Shown: in pieces, positions 8,056 to 17,568 of the stretch | How the letters are laid out: each line of letters begins with the position of its first letter | Numbering within the stretch: position 1 is the stretch's first letter | Origin: Sphaerisporangium corydalis | GTDB taxonomy: Bacteria; Actinomycetota; Actinomycetes; Streptosporangiales; Streptosporangiaceae | Assembly (NCBI RefSeq): GCF_025506355.1 | Contig: NZ_JANZYP010000062.1 | Span: forward strand, 1 to 63,114 | DNA: 63,114 nucleotides | Direction: 5' to 3' | Program-made: the position numbers and the translations under genes | The notes under the pieces: generated by a model | Told to the model about the DNA's origin: nothing | What the model saw: the letters and a program-made list of their open reading frames with translations, nothing else | The model's database searches: none

Positions 8056-9054
8056 TCAGCGGCGCGGGCCGCAGCTCCCCCGGACGATCAGCTCGGTGGG
8101 CAGCATGACCGTGCGCGACCTGCGGCCCTCGCGCAGCACCAGTTCGGCGGCGCGGTAGCCCATGTCCTGGGCGGGCTGGGAGATCACCGTGAGCGGTGGG
8201 GAGCACAGCTCGGCCCAGGGCACGTCGTCGAACATGATCAGGGAGACGTCGCGCGGCACCCGGAAGTCCAGCTCCTTGGCGGCCAGGACCGCGGCCTCGC
8301 CGAGGATGTTCCCCCCGGCCAGCACCGCGGTGAGGTCGGGCCGGTGCTGGAAGAGCCCGGCGGCGGCGGCGTACGCCGAGTCGCGCGAGGCGTGGGCGTA
8401 CACGATCAGCTCGTCGTCGACGGGCACCCGGAGCGCGGCCAGCGACTCGCGGAAGGCGCGCACGCGCTGCGCCTGCCCGTGCCTGGCCAGGAAGGCGATG
8501 CGCCGGTGCCCGAGCCCGGCGAGGTACTCGACCGCGGTGCGGACCCCCGTGCGGTCGTCGGTCACCACTGAGGGGACGTTCTCGCGCCCCTGGACCGGGC
8601 GCTCGGCGAAGACCACGCTGAGCCCGGCGCGGAAGGCCGGCCCCCACATCTCGCCGTCGCCGCACGGCACCGCGATCACCCGCTCGACGCTCTCCTCCAG
8701 CAGCGAGCCGATCAGCTCGGCCTCCCGCTCGGGGTCGTCGCCGGTGGTGCCGATCATCACCGGCTCGCCCGCCGACTGGGCGCAGGTGAGGACGCCGTCG
8801 GCGAGCCGCCCATAAAAGGTGTCTGTTATGTCGGGGATGAGAAGGCCGATGCCGCCCGTACGCTGCCGGCGCAGGTTGCGGCCCAGGGCGCTCGGGCGGT
8901 AGTCGAGCCGCGCCGCGGCCGCCATGACCTTCTCCCGCGTGGCCGGGCTGGAGGAGCCCGTTCCCGACAACACGCGCGACACGGTCGCGACCCCCACCTC
9001 CGCGGCCTCGGCCACGTCCTTGATCGTCGTACGGCGCTGCCCGTTCACCCTCAT
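8056..9054 (-). CDS. LacI family transcriptional regulator
   Basis: A 332-residue repressor. The N-terminal helix-turn-helix is typical (TTIKDVAEAAEVGVATVSRVLSG, with the hinge region RPSALGRNLRRQRTGGIGLL), followed by a periplasmic-binding-protein-like effector domain. It is divergent from the multi-sugar ATPase gene, and LacI-like palindromes lie at its own start (9054-9067) and over the ATPase promoter (9173-9186). This supports control of sugar uptake and of itself. The effector sugar is unknown. ATG at 9054 is the natural start. Confidence 0.9.
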   Translation of the reverse strand: MRVNGQRRTTIKDVAEAAEVGVATVSRVLSGTGSSSPATREKVMAAAARLDYRPSALGRNLRRQRTGGIGLLIPDITDTFYGRLADGVLTCAQSAGEPVMIGTTGDDPEREAELIGSLLEESVERVIAVPCGDGEMWGPAFRAGLSVVFAERPVQGRENVPSVVTDDRTGVRTAVEYLAGLGHRRIAFLARHGQAQRVRAFRESLAALRVPVDDELIVYAHASRDSAYAAAAGLFQHRPDLTAVLAGGNILGEAAVLAAKELDFRVPRDVSLIMFDDVPWAELCSPPLTVISQPAQDMGYRAAELVLREGRRSRTVMLPTELIVRGSCGPRR

Positions 9055-9067
9055 GGAAACGATTCCA
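9054..9067. promoter_or_regulatory. LacI-type operator 1
   Basis: TGGAAACGATTCCA has TGGAA/TTCCA arms around a 4-base centre, typical of LacI/CcpA-like sites. It overlaps the start codon of the LacI-type gene, consistent with autoregulation. Confidence 0.6.
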
Positions 9068-9140
9068 TCATGGATTCCACCGGGACGCCAAGCTCGGAGG
9101 GGTATCCGAAGTGCGTGATGAGCCTATATTTCGCAGGGGC

Positions 9141-9169
9141 TTGACAGACATGTCCGATTCAGATGAGAT
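9141..9169 (+). promoter_or_regulatory. promoter of the multi-sugar ATPase gene
   Basis: TTGACA at 9141-9146, a 17-base spacer, then TGAGAT at 9164-9169. The -35 is a consensus match and the -10 a weak one. A transcription start near 9176 would leave a leader of about 45 bases before ATG 9221, with AAGGA at 9211-9215 as ribosome site. Confidence 0.55.
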
Positions 9170-9172
9170 TCA

Positions 9173-9186
9173 TGAAAACGTATCCA
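9173..9186. promoter_or_regulatory. LacI-type operator 2
   Basis: TGAAAACGTATCCA resembles operator 1 (TGGAAACGATTCCA) and lies directly downstream of the -10 box, where bound repressor would block transcription initiation. Confidence 0.5.
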
Positions 9187-9220
9187 CATCCGGCGGCACC
9201 CGGACGCACGAAGGACTGTC

Positions 9221-10444
<1,224 letters not shown>

Positions 10445-10467
10445 ACCGGCACTTTCCTTTCCCCGAG

Positions 10468-10508
10468 AAGGCCCCCGCCGCGAACCCCTCCCGCGGCGGG
10501 GGCCTTTT
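10468..10508 (+). terminator. strong intrinsic terminator
   Basis: AAGGCCCCCGCCGCG (10468-10482) pairs perfectly over 15 bases with 10492-10506, with a 9-base loop and a TTTT tail. It ends the ATPase transcript 24 bases after the stop codon. Confidence 0.9.
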
Positions 10509-10536
10509 CTTCGTTCAATTTAATGAAGATCAGTAT

Positions 10537-10671
10537 GTGATCTTTCAGTAAAGGCGTGTGCCACACGGACGTTCTTGGCTCCATGTGCCGATACAACGGG
10601 GTTCGTCGTCATGTCGCCTGGCAAGTGGGCGAGCTTGCGTGAACCGAATCATCGCTCATTGGGAGTCCGGA
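10537..10671 (+). promoter_or_regulatory. leader of the first LPFTG protein, shared with the second
   Basis: The stretch from the GTGATCTTTC box at 10537-10546 to the start codon resembles the leader of the next gene (11530-11661). The same box, matching internal words and near-identical ends (GGGAGTCCGGAATGGCTGG here, GGGAGTCTGGAATGGTTGG there) are present. Box-to-start distances are 135 and 132 bases. It is probably a duplicated promoter or leader; a -10 hexamer cannot be assigned firmly. Confidence 0.5.
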
Positions 10672-11487
10672 ATGGCTGGAAATAACATCGTACCTGTAGT
10701 CGTGGCGGTGATGGTCGCAGGTGGTCTGACGGTCGGAGCAGCCGGAGCGGCCACCGCACGATCCTTCTCGCCGGTGATCCACCTCTCACCGATGGCACAG
10801 CCCTATCCGCCCGCCCCCGACGTCGATCCCCCGACCCGGCCCCGCCACCTCATGATCGTCTCGGACGACGGCGACGACGTGGACTGGGAGGACGGCGACG
10901 ACGACGGCGATGATTTCGAGGACGAAGGCGATATCGTCCTGGAATGGGATGCGGCCACCGATAATGTCGGAGTCGCCGCTTATGACATTTACGCCTCGCG
11001 TTCCCCGTTCCACCTCATCGCGAGCGTGTCAGGGGACGTCCTGACTTATACCGATGTTCAGCCTCTTCATGTTCGTGTGTCCTATTTCGTGAAGGCACGC
11101 GATGCAGCGGGCAATGTATCCCGCAGGAGTAATATCGTCACGCGATACGCCAGAAGGCCGCATCGCCCCAGTGGATACCATTCCGGGCATCACCGCGGAA
11201 ATGGAAACGAAGAAATCATCCAAGCCGGGAAGAAAGTCCACGTCGAGGGATCGGCCGACCGCAGGCACGGCGGCGGGTACCACGACGGCTCCTCCTACTT
11301 CGGCGGGGCGCCCGGCGCGTCGTACGGCGAGCACGCGGCACCTCCTCGCGAGCATGCCGCGCCTCGCAACCTGCCGTTCACGGGCGCGCCGGTGGCCGCT
11401 CTGGCCGGTCTCGGCAGCGGCCTGCTGGTGCTGGGCGCGAGCACGGTGATCGTCGTGCGCCGCCGCAGGTCCTCGCGCGCCGGCTGA
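10672..11487 (+). CDS. LPXTG-anchored surface protein with fibronectin-III-like domain (copy 1)
   Basis: A 271-residue exported surface protein. It has an N-terminal signal peptide (about residues 1-28), an Asp/Glu-rich acidic stretch near residues 62-84, a fibronectin type III-like domain (about 85-160, with YDIYASRSPFHLIASV and SYFVKARDAAGNVS), a Gly/His-rich linker, and a C-terminal sorting signal: LPFTG, a hydrophobic segment and RRRRSS. A sortase should link it to the cell wall, but no sortase gene is in the window. ATG at 10672 has GGGAG 6 bases upstream. It is the first of a tandem pair. Confidence 0.82.
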   Translation: MAGNNIVPVVVAVMVAGGLTVGAAGAATARSFSPVIHLSPMAQPYPPAPDVDPPTRPRHLMIVSDDGDDVDWEDGDDDGDDFEDEGDIVLEWDAATDNVGVAAYDIYASRSPFHLIASVSGDVLTYTDVQPLHVRVSYFVKARDAAGNVSRRSNIVTRYARRPHRPSGYHSGHHRGNGNEEIIQAGKKVHVEGSADRRHGGGYHDGSSYFGGAPGASYGEHAAPPREHAAPRNLPFTGAPVAALAGLGSGLLVLGASTVIVVRRRRSSRAG

Positions 11488-11529
11488 ACAGGGGCGGCGA
11501 GACTTCTCCTGATACGTCCCGATAATTAG

Positions 11530-11661
11530 GTGATCTTTCGGCAAGGGCCGTGATCTGGGCAATTCGTTCACCCCGTGGTGGGGGATACAGGGATTCTGCG
11601 GACATGTCTGCTGTCGGGCGGCTGTCCGCGATGCCGAATCTTCGCCATCGGGGAGTCTGGA
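11530..11661 (+). promoter_or_regulatory. leader of the second LPFTG protein
   Basis: It contains a second copy of the GTGATCTTTC box (11530-11539) and a diverged copy of the downstream leader of the first LPFTG gene, ending in GGGAG 6 bases before the ATG. Conservation of the whole leader implies that the duplication included the control region. Confidence 0.5.
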
Positions 11662-12591
11662 ATGGTTGGAAAGTATGTGATGCCGGTGCTTCTCGCGATG
11701 ACCGTCGCGGGCGGCGCGCTGCCCGGGTCCGCGGGGACCGCGACCGCCGCCACCGTCATGCCGGTGATCCCCCAGGCGCCGGAGGAGGCGCCGTACCCCC
11801 CCAGTCCCCAGCCGCCGCTCCCCCCGACCGACGCCGCGGGCACCCCGTCCGTCGACGGGACGTTCACTCTGACCTGGCAGGCGTCCACGAGCGTCGGGCT
11901 CGTGGTCGCCTACGACATCTACGCCAGCGGTTCGCCCTACCGGCTGATCGCGACCGTGCCCGCCAACGTCCTCACCTATGTCGACACCCGGACCGTCTGC
12001 GGGTTGATCTCCTACTACATCGTGGCGCGGAACGCCGCTGGCCTCAGCTCGCCGCCCAGCAATGTCGTCCCCCGCACGTCCGCGCCATGCCCCCCGTCCC
12101 CCTCCGCGACCTCGACGAACGGTTCCGCGGGTCAAGGCCGTCCCGGGGACCGGGGCCGGCCCGAGGGTCGCGGCGGGACCGGGCGGCCGGAGCTCGCGGA
12201 CGGGTCTGTCGAACCGGCAGGCATCGGCCCGTCCGGGGAGCTGATCGAAGCCGGGACCGTCACCGTCGGCGAGGAGTCGACCGGCGGCGGGGGCCGAGGG
12301 GAACACGGGTCCCGGCACGGCGACCTCCACGCGCGGGCGCACGACGCCGGGGCGCCCCACGCCGGGGACGGCGCGCGGCCCCACCACGCTCCGGCCGCCG
12401 CCGCCCAGCCGGACACCCGCCCTCCGGGGGCGACGGCCGGCGCGGCCGAGGCGCGGAAGCCCTCGGCGCGCCTCCCGTTCACCGGCGCGCCCGTTGCCGC
12501 ACTGCTCACGCTGGCCGCCGGCCTGCTCGCCGGGGGCACCGCCGTCCTGTTCGCCGCCCGATGGCGCCGCCGGTCGTGCCGTGGCCGGTAG
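11662..12591 (+). CDS. LPXTG-anchored surface protein with fibronectin-III-like domain (copy 2)
   Basis: A 309-residue paralogue of the preceding gene: signal peptide, fibronectin-III-like domain (TFTLTWQAS, YDIYASGSPYRLIATV, SYYIVARNAAGLSS), a long Gly/Pro/His-rich linker, and the sorting signal LPFTGAPVAAL with a hydrophobic helix and RWRRR tail. It lacks the acidic run of copy 1 and has a longer disordered linker. Its final 11 bases overlap the GTG start of the DUF4012 gene, so these two are coupled. It is probably displayed on the wall beside the polysaccharide made downstream. Confidence 0.82.
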   Translation: MVGKYVMPVLLAMTVAGGALPGSAGTATAATVMPVIPQAPEEAPYPPSPQPPLPPTDAAGTPSVDGTFTLTWQASTSVGLVVAYDIYASGSPYRLIATVPANVLTYVDTRTVCGLISYYIVARNAAGLSSPPSNVVPRTSAPCPPSPSATSTNGSAGQGRPGDRGRPEGRGGTGRPELADGSVEPAGIGPSGELIEAGTVTVGEESTGGGGRGEHGSRHGDLHARAHDAGAPHAGDGARPHHAPAAAAQPDTRPPGATAGAAEARKPSARLPFTGAPVAALLTLAAGLLAGGTAVLFAARWRRRSCRGR

Positions 12592-14344
12592 CGGACGCCG
12601 CAAGATCCTTCTCACGCTCCCGCCGGCCGCCGGCGCGGGCCTGGTGCTGGCCGGCTGCTGGTCGGCCCACCTCGCGCTGAGCACCCGTGACCATCTCGAA
12701 GCGGTCAGGGACGGCCTGTTCCGGCTGCGCGCCACGATGACCTCGGGGGACGCCGGCCGGATGTCCGCCGCGATCGCCGATGCCCGGGCGCACGCGGCCG
12801 AGGCGCGCCGGCTCACCTCGGGCCCGGCCTGGTGGACGGTCGCGCGCCTTCCCGTCGTCGGCGACGCGGCGACGACCATGCGCGGGCTGGCCGTGAGCGC
12901 GGCGGAGCTGACCGGGGTGCTGGCCGACGTGCAGCGGGCCGGCGCGCCGTTCCTCACCATGAGGAAGCGCTCGCTCGGCGACATGCGCCGGCTGCTCGCC
13001 GACCTGGACGCGGCGGCCCCGGTCCTCACCGACGCGGCCTCCCGGCTCGGCCACGCGAGCGCCGTACTGGCCGCGACCCCGGCGGACACCGGAGCCGGTT
13101 CGCTGAACCAGGCGCGGAACACGGCGCTACGGGAGATCGACGGGCTGCGCGCCCGGCTCGGCGACGCGGCGACGGGCGCGGCCCTGCTGCCCCCGATGCT
13201 GGGCCACACCGGGGAACGGCGCTACTTCCTCGCCTTCCAGACCAACGCGGAGGCGCGGGGCACCGGCGGGCTGGTGGGCGCGTTCGGTCTGCTCACCGCC
13301 CGGCACGGGAAGATCAGGGTCACCGGGCTGTCGGCCAACACCGGGCTCGCGGTCAGTTCCGCTGCCGTGGCCGACCACGGGCCCGCCTACCTCGGCCGGT
13401 ACGGCCCGAGCGCGACCAAGATGCTGTCCATCTCGAACCTCTCCCCGCACTTCCCCTACGCGGCCGTCACCTGGACGGGGTTGTGGGAGCGGGAGGCCCA
13501 CCAGCGGCTGGACGGCGCCCTCGCGATCGACCCGGTCGGCATGGCCGGCCTTCTCGAAGTGATCGGGCCCGTCAGCCTTCCCGGCGGCGAGGCGGTGACC
13601 TCGGCGAACGTCGTCGACCTGACCGAGCGTGCCGCCTACGCGCGCTACAGCGACCCGATGGAGCGCAAACGCTTCCTCATCACGATCGCCGAGGCGGTCG
13701 CCAAGGCGATCCCCCGCACGTCCGCGACGCCTTCCCGCATCCTCCCGGTCCTCACGCGGATGGCGGGGGAGCGCAGGATCCAGATCTGGAGCCGCAGGGA
13801 CGTGGAGGAGTCGCGTCTCGCGGGCACGCCTCTCGGCGGCGTGCTGCCGGAGCGGCAGGGGCCGTACGCGGGGCTGGTGGTCAACAACTCGGCCGGGGGA
13901 AAGCTCGACTACTACCTGGAGCGGGAGGTGGACTACCGGCTCGGCCCGTGCCGGGACGGGACGCGCGCCACGCGCGTGCGGATCCGGCTCACCAACGCCG
14001 TCCCGGGCGGGCCGCTCCCCGGCTACGTCACCGGCAGGCTCGACACGCCGTCGCATCCCCCCGCCGTCGGGTCCAACCGGTCGTGGGTGTCGCTGTACGC
14101 GTCGGTCGGGTCCCGGCTGAGCGAGGCGCGGATCGACGGAGAACGGACAAGGATGATCGAAGAGGTCGAGCGATCCCATCCGGTGTACTCCGCCGTGCTG
14201 GAGCTCGGGCCGAGGCGGTCGAGGACGATCGAGCTGGATCTCGTGGAACCCGACGCCGGTGGCGCGCCCTCGGTCCCCGTGCAGCCTCTGGTGCGTCCCC
14301 AGCGGGTCGGGGTCGTCGTGGACCCGCACGGCTGCGCCTCGTGA
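12581..14344 (+). CDS. DUF4012 domain protein
   Basis: A 587-residue protein with one N-terminal membrane segment (about residues 8-30, LLTLPPAAGAGLVLAGCW) followed by a large extracellular region. DUF4012 begins near residue 205 with FLAFQTNAEARGTGGLVGAFGLL and runs to near residue 350. The family is found beside exopolysaccharide and glycosyltransferase genes in Gram-positive bacteria, and its role is unproven; a function in glycan assembly or attachment is likely. GTG at 12581 overlaps the preceding stop by 11 bases; earlier in-frame codons lie deep in that gene. It sits at the left edge of the polysaccharide locus. Confidence 0.8.
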   Translation: MAGSGRRKILLTLPPAAGAGLVLAGCWSAHLALSTRDHLEAVRDGLFRLRATMTSGDAGRMSAAIADARAHAAEARRLTSGPAWWTVARLPVVGDAATTMRGLAVSAAELTGVLADVQRAGAPFLTMRKRSLGDMRRLLADLDAAAPVLTDAASRLGHASAVLAATPADTGAGSLNQARNTALREIDGLRARLGDAATGAALLPPMLGHTGERRYFLAFQTNAEARGTGGLVGAFGLLTARHGKIRVTGLSANTGLAVSSAAVADHGPAYLGRYGPSATKMLSISNLSPHFPYAAVTWTGLWEREAHQRLDGALAIDPVGMAGLLEVIGPVSLPGGEAVTSANVVDLTERAAYARYSDPMERKRFLITIAEAVAKAIPRTSATPSRILPVLTRMAGERRIQIWSRRDVEESRLAGTPLGGVLPERQGPYAGLVVNNSAGGKLDYYLEREVDYRLGPCRDGTRATRVRIRLTNAVPGGPLPGYVTGRLDTPSHPPAVGSNRSWVSLYASVGSRLSEARIDGERTRMIEEVERSHPVYSAVLELGPRRSRTIELDLVEPDAGGAPSVPVQPLVRPQRVGVVVDPHGCAS

Positions 14345-14435
14345 CCTGGGGGAGTGCCGCGCCGGACCGTGCGGAAACGGTAAAAACCGCGCGTCGGACA
14401 GCGGACCGGCTGGGGGGAACACCTACCGTGGCGCC

Positions 14436-15179
14436 ATGAAAGGTGCCTCCAAAACACCAATGATCAGCCTGATGAGTGACATATTCCTGCTCCGGCACCG
14501 GAGCGGTGCCGGGCCACCTTCGAACCACCTGTCCACGTCCGGGGCACCCGTGGACGCCGTGCCCGAGGAGCCGCCCCCGCCGGTCGCGCCGAGCTTCCGG
14601 CTCCTTTTCGTGTGCACGGGCAACATGTGCCGGTCGCCGATCGCCGAGCGGCTCATGGTGGCGGCGCTCGGCGGTGGTTCGCGGATCGTGGTGGAAAGCG
14701 CGGGGACCGCGGCGATGCCGGGGTCGAGGATGACGCCCGAGGCGGTTCGCGTGCTGGCGGAGAAGGGCGCCGGCCCGGGCGGGTTCACGGCTCGCCGGCT
14801 CACGTCGCAACTGGTCGGCGAGGCCGATCTGGTGCTGGCCGCGACCCGCGAGCACCGGGCCAGGGTCGTCTCGCTGTACCCTCCGGCGGCGGTGCGGGTC
14901 TTCACGATCGTGGAGTTCGGCACGCTGGCCGAGGCCGTGCGCCCCGGCAGGGTGACCCGGTACACCGATCCGGTGGAGCGGGCGCGCGGGCTGCTCGCGG
15001 AGGTGCACATGCTCCGCGGGCTGGTCCGGGTGGACCAGCCCGATGTCGCAGATCCGTACGGCTGCTCGATGCGCGCCTACCGGATCTCGGCCCGCCGGAT
15101 CTCGGGCGCGCTGGCCGCGCCGCTGGACCTGCTGACCGCCGGGATCACACACCCACAAGAGTTGTGTTCTCCGGGTTGA
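14436..15179 (+). CDS. low-molecular-weight protein tyrosine phosphatase
   Basis: About 247 residues. The P-loop FVCTGNMCRSPIAERLM holds the CX5R(S) catalytic motif (nucleophilic Cys, then Arg-Ser) near residues 62-70, and DPYG near residue 205 supplies the general-acid Asp. LMW-PTPs of this kind dephosphorylate tyrosine autokinases of the capsule/EPS pathway, and one such kinase gene converges on it with a 35-base 3' overlap. There is an extra about 55-residue N-terminal segment compared with typical members. ATG 14436 is given; ATG 14460 and 14472 are also possible. Confidence 0.88.
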   Translation: MKGASKTPMISLMSDIFLLRHRSGAGPPSNHLSTSGAPVDAVPEEPPPPVAPSFRLLFVCTGNMCRSPIAERLMVAALGGGSRIVVESAGTAAMPGSRMTPEAVRVLAEKGAGPGGFTARRLTSQLVGEADLVLAATREHRARVVSLYPPAAVRVFTIVEFGTLAEAVRPGRVTRYTDPVERARGLLAEVHMLRGLVRVDQPDVADPYGCSMRAYRISARRISGALAAPLDLLTAGITHPQELCSPG

Positions 15180-16527
15180 CGTTCGCCTCGTAGCCGGGGC
15201 GATGGGCGTATCCGTAGGTCTGTCCCGCCTTGGTCGACACGAAGTTCAGCACGGTGCCGACCAGATGGGCGTTGATCGAGGAGAGCAGTTCTCCGGCCCG
15301 CAGGACCTGCTCCTGCCGTGTCCTGCCGTACCTGGCGACCAGGAGCACGTCATCGCAGATGGCGGCGAGTGTGGCCGCGTCGGTGACGGGGAGCAGCGGC
15401 GGAGCGTCGATGATCACGATGTCGTAGTCGGCGGTGAAGCGGCCGATCAGTTCGCGCATCGACTGGGAGCCGAGCAGCTCGCTGGGGTTGGTGGGGATCT
15501 GCCCGCCCGGCAGGACGAAGAGGTCGTGCTTGCCCCAGCTCTGGATGACGTCGGGCGCCTTCGCCTGCCCGGTCAGCACGTCGGCGAGGCCGACGGACCC
15601 CTCGATGCCGAGGTACTTCGGGATGCGGGGGCGGCGCAGGTCGCCTTCCACGAGCATGACCCGCCAGCCGGCCTGCGCGAACGTGATCGACAGGTTGACG
15701 GCGACCGAGGTCTTGCCCTCCTCGGGCAGGCAGCTGGTGATGACCAGTGACCGGGCCCGCTTGTCGGTCCCCTGGAACTGCAGGTTGGTCCGCAGCGAGC
15801 GGAACGACTCCGCCCGTGATGACCTGCCGCCCTGCCGGACGATCAGCGGGTCGCGCCGGGCGCCGCTCTCGTATTCGATGATGCCGAGCGTGGGGCTCTT
15901 GGACAGCCGGTGCAGGGACTCGCTCGTCCTGATGCGGGTGTCGAGGCGGTCACGGACGGCGAGCCCGATGAGCCCGACGAGCAGTCCGATCAGCAGCGCG
16001 ACCGCCATGTTGACCAGCGGCCGGGGGCTGACCGGCCGCTGGGGCACCTCTGCGCGGTCCACCACCGTCACCCTGACGGTGGACTGGCTCGCGTGACCTG
16101 GGCGTTCGATCTCGTCGATCACCCGGGCGAACGCCGTGCCCAGGCTGTTGGCCAGTTGCGCCGCGCGACGCGGGTCGACGTCGGTGACCGTGGCACGGAG
16201 CAGCATGGTCAGCGGGATGGCCTCGGACTTGATGCTGGACTGTACGGCGGCGATCTCCCTGCGCGGGACGATCTGGCCGACCACCCGGCGGCTGGCCATG
16301 AGGTTGGCGTAGGACTGCACCCTTTGCTGGGAGAGCGCCCCCGCCTGGAGCGCGGTCGCGAGGCTGCCCTGCTTGTCGTATCCGGACACGAGCATGGTCG
16401 TCATCGCCTGGTACTTCGGCGAGGTGTTCGCGGTCACCACCAGCGACGTCCCCATGGCCAGGATCAGTGACAGCACGATGGCGAACCAGTTCCGGCGCGC
16501 CAGCCGAACGTAATAGATGAGTTCCAC
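15145..16527 (-). CDS. polysaccharide co-polymerase/tyrosine autokinase (BY-kinase)
   Basis: A 460-residue fusion typical of actinobacteria. The N-terminal Wzz-like chain-length domain has membrane helices at about 14-33 and 170-190, followed by a cytoplasmic BY-kinase domain with Walker A CLPEEGKTS (about 266-274), Walker A' LVEGDLRRPR and Walker B IVIIDAPP (about 370), and a tail with three tyrosines for autophosphorylation. The Walker A has PEEGKT where GEGKT/S is usual. It controls polymer length and export with the adjacent phosphatase. GTG at 16527 starts it. It is the last gene of the operon that begins near 20793. Confidence 0.9.
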   Translation of the reverse strand: MELIYYVRLARRNWFAIVLSLILAMGTSLVVTANTSPKYQAMTTMLVSGYDKQGSLATALQAGALSQQRVQSYANLMASRRVVGQIVPRREIAAVQSSIKSEAIPLTMLLRATVTDVDPRRAAQLANSLGTAFARVIDEIERPGHASQSTVRVTVVDRAEVPQRPVSPRPLVNMAVALLIGLLVGLIGLAVRDRLDTRIRTSESLHRLSKSPTLGIIEYESGARRDPLIVRQGGRSSRAESFRSLRTNLQFQGTDKRARSLVITSCLPEEGKTSVAVNLSITFAQAGWRVMLVEGDLRRPRIPKYLGIEGSVGLADVLTGQAKAPDVIQSWGKHDLFVLPGGQIPTNPSELLGSQSMRELIGRFTADYDIVIIDAPPLLPVTDAATLAAICDDVLLVARYGRTRQEQVLRAGELLSSINAHLVGTVLNFVSTKAGQTYGYAHRPGYEANVNPENTTLVGV

Positions 16528-16530
16528 AGG

Positions 16531-17568
16531 TCATTGCCTTTCGCTGATGTTCATCGAAGGAGTGTGGGACAGGCGTGGAGAGGAGACCGACACCCTCTGG
16601 GGCAGGCCGATCAGGAGGATCGCCGCGCCCAGCGCCCCGATCGTCGCGATCAGCGGGGACGCCAGCCCCAGGGCCATCGCGAGGTGCAGGCCTCCCGCCG
16701 CGGCCGTGACCGCGGCGAGCACCAGCGCCGTCCGCCTGGTGCCCATCCCGAGCCGGTGGAGGCGGTGGGACAGGTGGTCGGTGCCGCCCCGCATCAGCGG
16801 GCGGCCGGTCCACAGCCGGGACAGCAGCACGACACCGGTGTCGACGGTCGCGACGAAGGTGGGCAGGAGCAGGTTCGCCACCACCGCCTCGGTGGCCTGG
16901 TGGGTGGCCAGCGAGGCGGCGGACCCGGCGATGACGAAACCGATGAACAGCGACCCCGAGTCCCCCATGAACACCTTCGCGGGCGCCCAGTTGTGCGGCA
17001 GGAAACCGAGAGCGGCGAAGGCGAGCGTCACCAGCAGCAGACCGGTCGACGGGCTGCCGTGGACGAACGCGCCCGCCGCCAGGAGCCCGGCGCCGACCAC
17101 CACCGTCGCGCCGAGGGCGCCGTCCATGTTGTCGAGAAGGTTGAACGAGTTGGTGATGACGACCATCCACAGCACGGTGACCAGGCCGTCCGGCCAGCCG
17201 CCGGTCAGCGGGATCTGCACGCCGCTCAGCACCACGCCGCTCGCCACCAGCGCCTCGACGCACAGCCGCGTGGCGGGGGTGAGGGCCACGATGTCGTCGA
17301 CGAGGCCGAGCATCGCCACGACCGCGGCGCCGATGAGCAGGATGCCGACCTGGTCGTCGGCGAGCCCGAGGAAGACGGTGGCGGGGACCGCGGTCCCCGC
17401 GAGGATCGCGACGCCTCCGATGTAGGGCACGGGGCGGCCGTGGGCCTTGTACCCGCCCGGCCGGTCGGTCAGGTCGAAGCGGAGCGCCAGGCGGGTGAGC
17501 GGGTGGATGCCGGCCGTGGTGAGCAGCAGTGCCGCGACCCCGGCCATGGCGACGGCCGACGATCTCAT
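16531..17568 (-). CDS. WecA/MraY-like undecaprenyl-phosphate sugar-1-phosphate transferase
   Basis: A 345-residue polytopic enzyme of the glycosyltransferase-4 (MraY/WecA/TagO) family that starts glycan synthesis by moving a sugar-1-phosphate from a UDP-sugar to undecaprenyl phosphate. Conserved pieces: RPVPYIGGVAIL, the Asp pair in LGLVDDIVAL, NSFNLLDNMDGALG, the catalytic-loop NWAPAKVFMGDSGSLFIGF, and the sugar-recognition loop TDHLSHRLHRLG. About ten membrane segments are seen. It overlaps the upstream epimerase by 4 bases (ATGA) and is 3 bases from the kinase gene, so it sits in one operon with both. Confidence 0.9.
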   Translation of the reverse strand: MRSSAVAMAGVAALLLTTAGIHPLTRLALRFDLTDRPGGYKAHGRPVPYIGGVAILAGTAVPATVFLGLADDQVGILLIGAAVVAMLGLVDDIVALTPATRLCVEALVASGVVLSGVQIPLTGGWPDGLVTVLWMVVITNSFNLLDNMDGALGATVVVGAGLLAAGAFVHGSPSTGLLLVTLAFAALGFLPHNWAPAKVFMGDSGSLFIGFVIAGSAASLATHQATEAVVANLLLPTFVATVDTGVVLLSRLWTGRPLMRGGTDHLSHRLHRLGMGTRRTALVLAAVTAAAGGLHLAMALGLASPLIATIGALGAAILLIGLPQRVSVSSPRLSHTPSMNISERQ

